Source of the DNA: Candidatus Omnitrophota bacterium
GTDB lineage: Bacteria > Omnitrophota > Omnitrophia > Omnitrophales > Aquincolibacteriaceae
Assembly (NCBI GenBank): GCA_023246985.1
Contig: JAHFHJ010000093.1
Location: forward strand, 1-5,925
DNA: 5,925 nucleotides
Direction of reading: 5' to 3'
Shown: positions 4,772 through 5,925 of the stretch, in pieces
How the letters are laid out: each line of letters begins with the position of its first letter
Position numbering within the stretch: position 1 is the stretch's first letter
Made by a program: the position numbers and the translations under genes
Notes under the pieces: generated by a model
Told to the model about the DNA's origin: nothing
Seen by the model: the letters and a program-made list of their open reading frames with translations, nothing else
Databases searched by the model: none

Positions 4772-5722
4772 ATGAAAACTTCGAAAAATCAAAAAAAATT
4801 TGCTTGTCCGGTGAGTGTAAAAGATCTGATTCTTCCCTGCTTCGTGATCGAGGGCACCCGCCGCAAAGAACCGATCCGGAGCATGCCCGGTATTTCACGG
4901 TTCACCGTCGATCTTCTCTCCAAAGAGATTTCGCAGGCGCGGCGTCTGGGCATCCGGTCCGTGATCCTATTCGGTGTCTGCTCCCGGCGACACAGGAACG
5001 AAACCGGAGAGTACGCTTATTCCCCCAACAGCATTGTTGCCCGAGCTGTTGCGGCGATAAAAGATATTTTTAGCGATGTTTGCGTCATGACCGACATTTG
5101 TCTCTGCGCGTACATGTCTCACGGCCATTGTGGTATCGTGAAAAAAGGTTCGCGGCACATCGACGTGAAAGCGACGCTCGAAGCGCTTTCAAAAATGGCG
5201 GTGACTCATGCCCGGGCAGGCGCGGATTGGGTCGCGCCTTCTGCCATGACGCACCGGCAAGTGCGGACCCTCCGGCGAGCTCTGGACCGTTATGGTTTCA
5301 AAAAGACAAAGATTCTGGGTTATTCCGCAAAATTCGCCTCGAATTTTTACGGCCCGTTCCGCGATGCGGCCGATTCCGCGCCCCAATTTGGAGACCGAAG
5401 CGGCTACCAGTTGCACTATGCGGATTCGAAGCAAGCGCTCCGGGAGATCGCGGACGATATTCAGGAAGGCGCCGCAATGGTCATGGTCAAACCGGCGCTG
5501 AGTTATTTGGATATCCTCAAGGAAGCGAGGCTAAAACACCCCTTCCCTCTCGCGGCGTACAATGTCAGCGGAGAATATGCGATGGTAAAACAAGGGGCCA
5601 AGGCGGGTTTTTGGGACGAGAAAAAGATGGTTTTCGAGATTCTGTCGTCGATCAAACGGGCGGGAGCGGATAAGATCATCACTTATCATGCGAAAGACGC
5701 GGCCGGCTGGCTCAAGGCCTGA
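4772..5722 (+). CDS. hemB: Delta-aminolevulinic acid dehydratase (porphobilinogen synthase)
   Basis: This enzyme condenses two 5-aminolevulinate molecules to porphobilinogen in the cytoplasm, an early heme-pathway step. Counting from the ATG at 4772 (316 residues), the family marks are LILPCFVIEG (19-28), SMPGISRF (37-44), the Zn-binding cysteines C110, C112 and C120 in TDICLCAYMSHGHCGI, Schiff-base lysines K187 (GYSAKFAS) and K240 (MVMVKPAL), NFYGPFRDAA (191-200), and VSGEYAMVKQGAKAGF (265-280). The three cysteines mark the Zn-dependent type. Oddities are that the N-terminal arm before LILP is only about 18 residues and lacks the RPRRLR motif, and that the usual MDG(R/Q)V after APS reads MTHRQV. 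An in-frame ATG at 4751 would add 7 residues. Neither start has a clear Shine-Dalgarno; 4772 is chosen because MKTSKNQKK looks more natural and 4751 lies in a palindrome. Assignment is firm; the start is not. Confidence 0.93.
   Translation: MKTSKNQKKFACPVSVKDLILPCFVIEGTRRKEPIRSMPGISRFTVDLLSKEISQARRLGIRSVILFGVCSRRHRNETGEYAYSPNSIVARAVAAIKDIFSDVCVMTDICLCAYMSHGHCGIVKKGSRHIDVKATLEALSKMAVTHARAGADWVAPSAMTHRQVRTLRRALDRYGFKKTKILGYSAKFASNFYGPFRDAADSAPQFGDRSGYQLHYADSKQALREIADDIQEGAAMVMVKPALSYLDILKEARLKHPFPLAAYNVSGEYAMVKQGAKAGFWDEKKMVFEILSSIKRAGADKIITYHAKDAAGWLKA
5712..5722. other. Tail-to-tail overlap of hemB and hemH coding ends
   Basis: The hemH stop (TCA on the plus strand, 5712-5714) precedes the hemB stop (TGA, 5720-5722), so both frames share 11 bases. 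They sit in the near-palindrome CTCAAGGCCTGAG (5711-5723). No intrinsic terminator is visible close to either stop, so transcripts from each side may run into the other gene as antisense. Confidence 0.8.
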
Positions 5723-5925
5723 GCCTCCGGGGAGTCCTCGAACTCACAGACCCCTCGACCGCGTCCCGAATAAATCTCAAGAAGAGCTCTTTGATCTTTG
5801 GGCCATGGATCACGGTCCCGGCACGAAGATATTCCATGTTCATTCTTTCCGCTGTTTCCCGCGCTCTCACATCCAGATCGAACAGGATCTCAACATGGTC
5901 ACAAAAGAATCCCAGCGGCACGGCG
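5712..5925 (-). CDS. hemH: Ferrochelatase, C-terminal part (runs off the right edge)
   Basis: Only the last 71 codons are present, and the reading frame stays open to the window edge. The sequence VPLGFFCDHVEILFDLD followed by VRARETAERMNMEYLRAGT matches the C-terminal ferrochelatase region (family pattern VPxGFxSDHxExLYDxD). The Glu of DHVEILFD is the conserved active-site glutamate near the metal site. HemH inserts ferrous iron into a porphyrin as the last or near-last heme step. The GTG at 5921 is an internal valine codon of this motif, not a start. The last 14 residues (EGSVSSRTPRRLRP) are beyond the conserved fold. The gene converges on hemB, and its stop lies inside the last codons of hemB (11-base overlap). 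The catalytic His half of the protein is outside the window. Confidence 0.88.
   Translation of the reverse strand, partial: AVPLGFFCDHVEILFDLDVRARETAERMNMEYLRAGTVIHGPKIKELFLRFIRDAVEGSVSSRTPRRLRP

Noticed and set aside
4671..4775. A 34-codon plus-strand frame ending in ATGA over the hemB start, as a possible leader peptide
   Set aside because: Its ATG lies inside the candidate -10 box, so it would not be transcribed from that promoter. It has no well-spaced ribosome-binding site and no regulatory codon run.

Overview
This is a 5.9 kb chromosomal window from an uncultured-looking, moderately GC-rich bacterium. The phylum cannot be fixed from the sequence. Zn-type HemB, ferrochelatase and a murein-dipeptide epimerase point to a heme-making, peptidoglycan-bearing bacterium. 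I see no phage, insertion sequence, CRISPR array, tRNA or rRNA. Gene order is: HAD hydrolase start (-), DUF819 membrane protein (-), dipeptide epimerase (-), pyridoxamine-oxidase-fold flavoprotein (-), MFS transporter (-), small DUF4405-like membrane protein (-), then divergently hemB (+), then convergently the 3' end of ferrochelatase hemH (-).

Left block (about 1-2850, minus strand). Three genes read leftward as a tight operon: a PNPOx-fold protein, then after a 16-base gap an L-Ala-D/L-Glu-type dipeptide epimerase, then a DUF819 polytopic membrane protein whose start codon overlaps the epimerase stop (ATGA). The operon ends in a hairpin followed by a T-rich stretch at 103-147. A separate HAD-superfamily gene then begins and runs off the left edge. 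The epimerase points to use of peptides released from murein, and its coupling to DUF819 suggests, as inference, that DUF819 moves a related peptide or amino acid. A 27-base perfect palindrome forms much of the epimerase's C-terminal tail.

Middle block (2831-4479, minus strand). A 170-base gap rich in hairpins separates the PNPOx-fold gene from a TetA/DHA1-like MFS transporter. Upstream of the transporter, 33 bases away, is a 76-residue two-helix protein resembling a minimal DUF4405 (cytochrome-b-like) domain.

Right block (4480-5925). A 270-base divergent intergenic region carries two back-to-back candidate promoters. Their -35 hexamers are mirror images (CAGTCAA / TTGACTG), and a 14-base palindrome lies between them. 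The rightward promoter serves hemB (porphobilinogen synthase), which is somewhat divergent from its family and short at the N-terminus. hemB converges with hemH (ferrochelatase), and the two reading frames overlap by 11 bases at their 3' ends. An early and the last heme-pathway step are therefore neighbours, and a possible heme-binding mini-membrane protein is transcribed divergently from hemB.

No wholly new system is evident. The points most worth following are the epimerase/DUF819 pairing, the palindrome inside the epimerase gene, the structured element at 2866-2970 and the symmetric divergent promoter.
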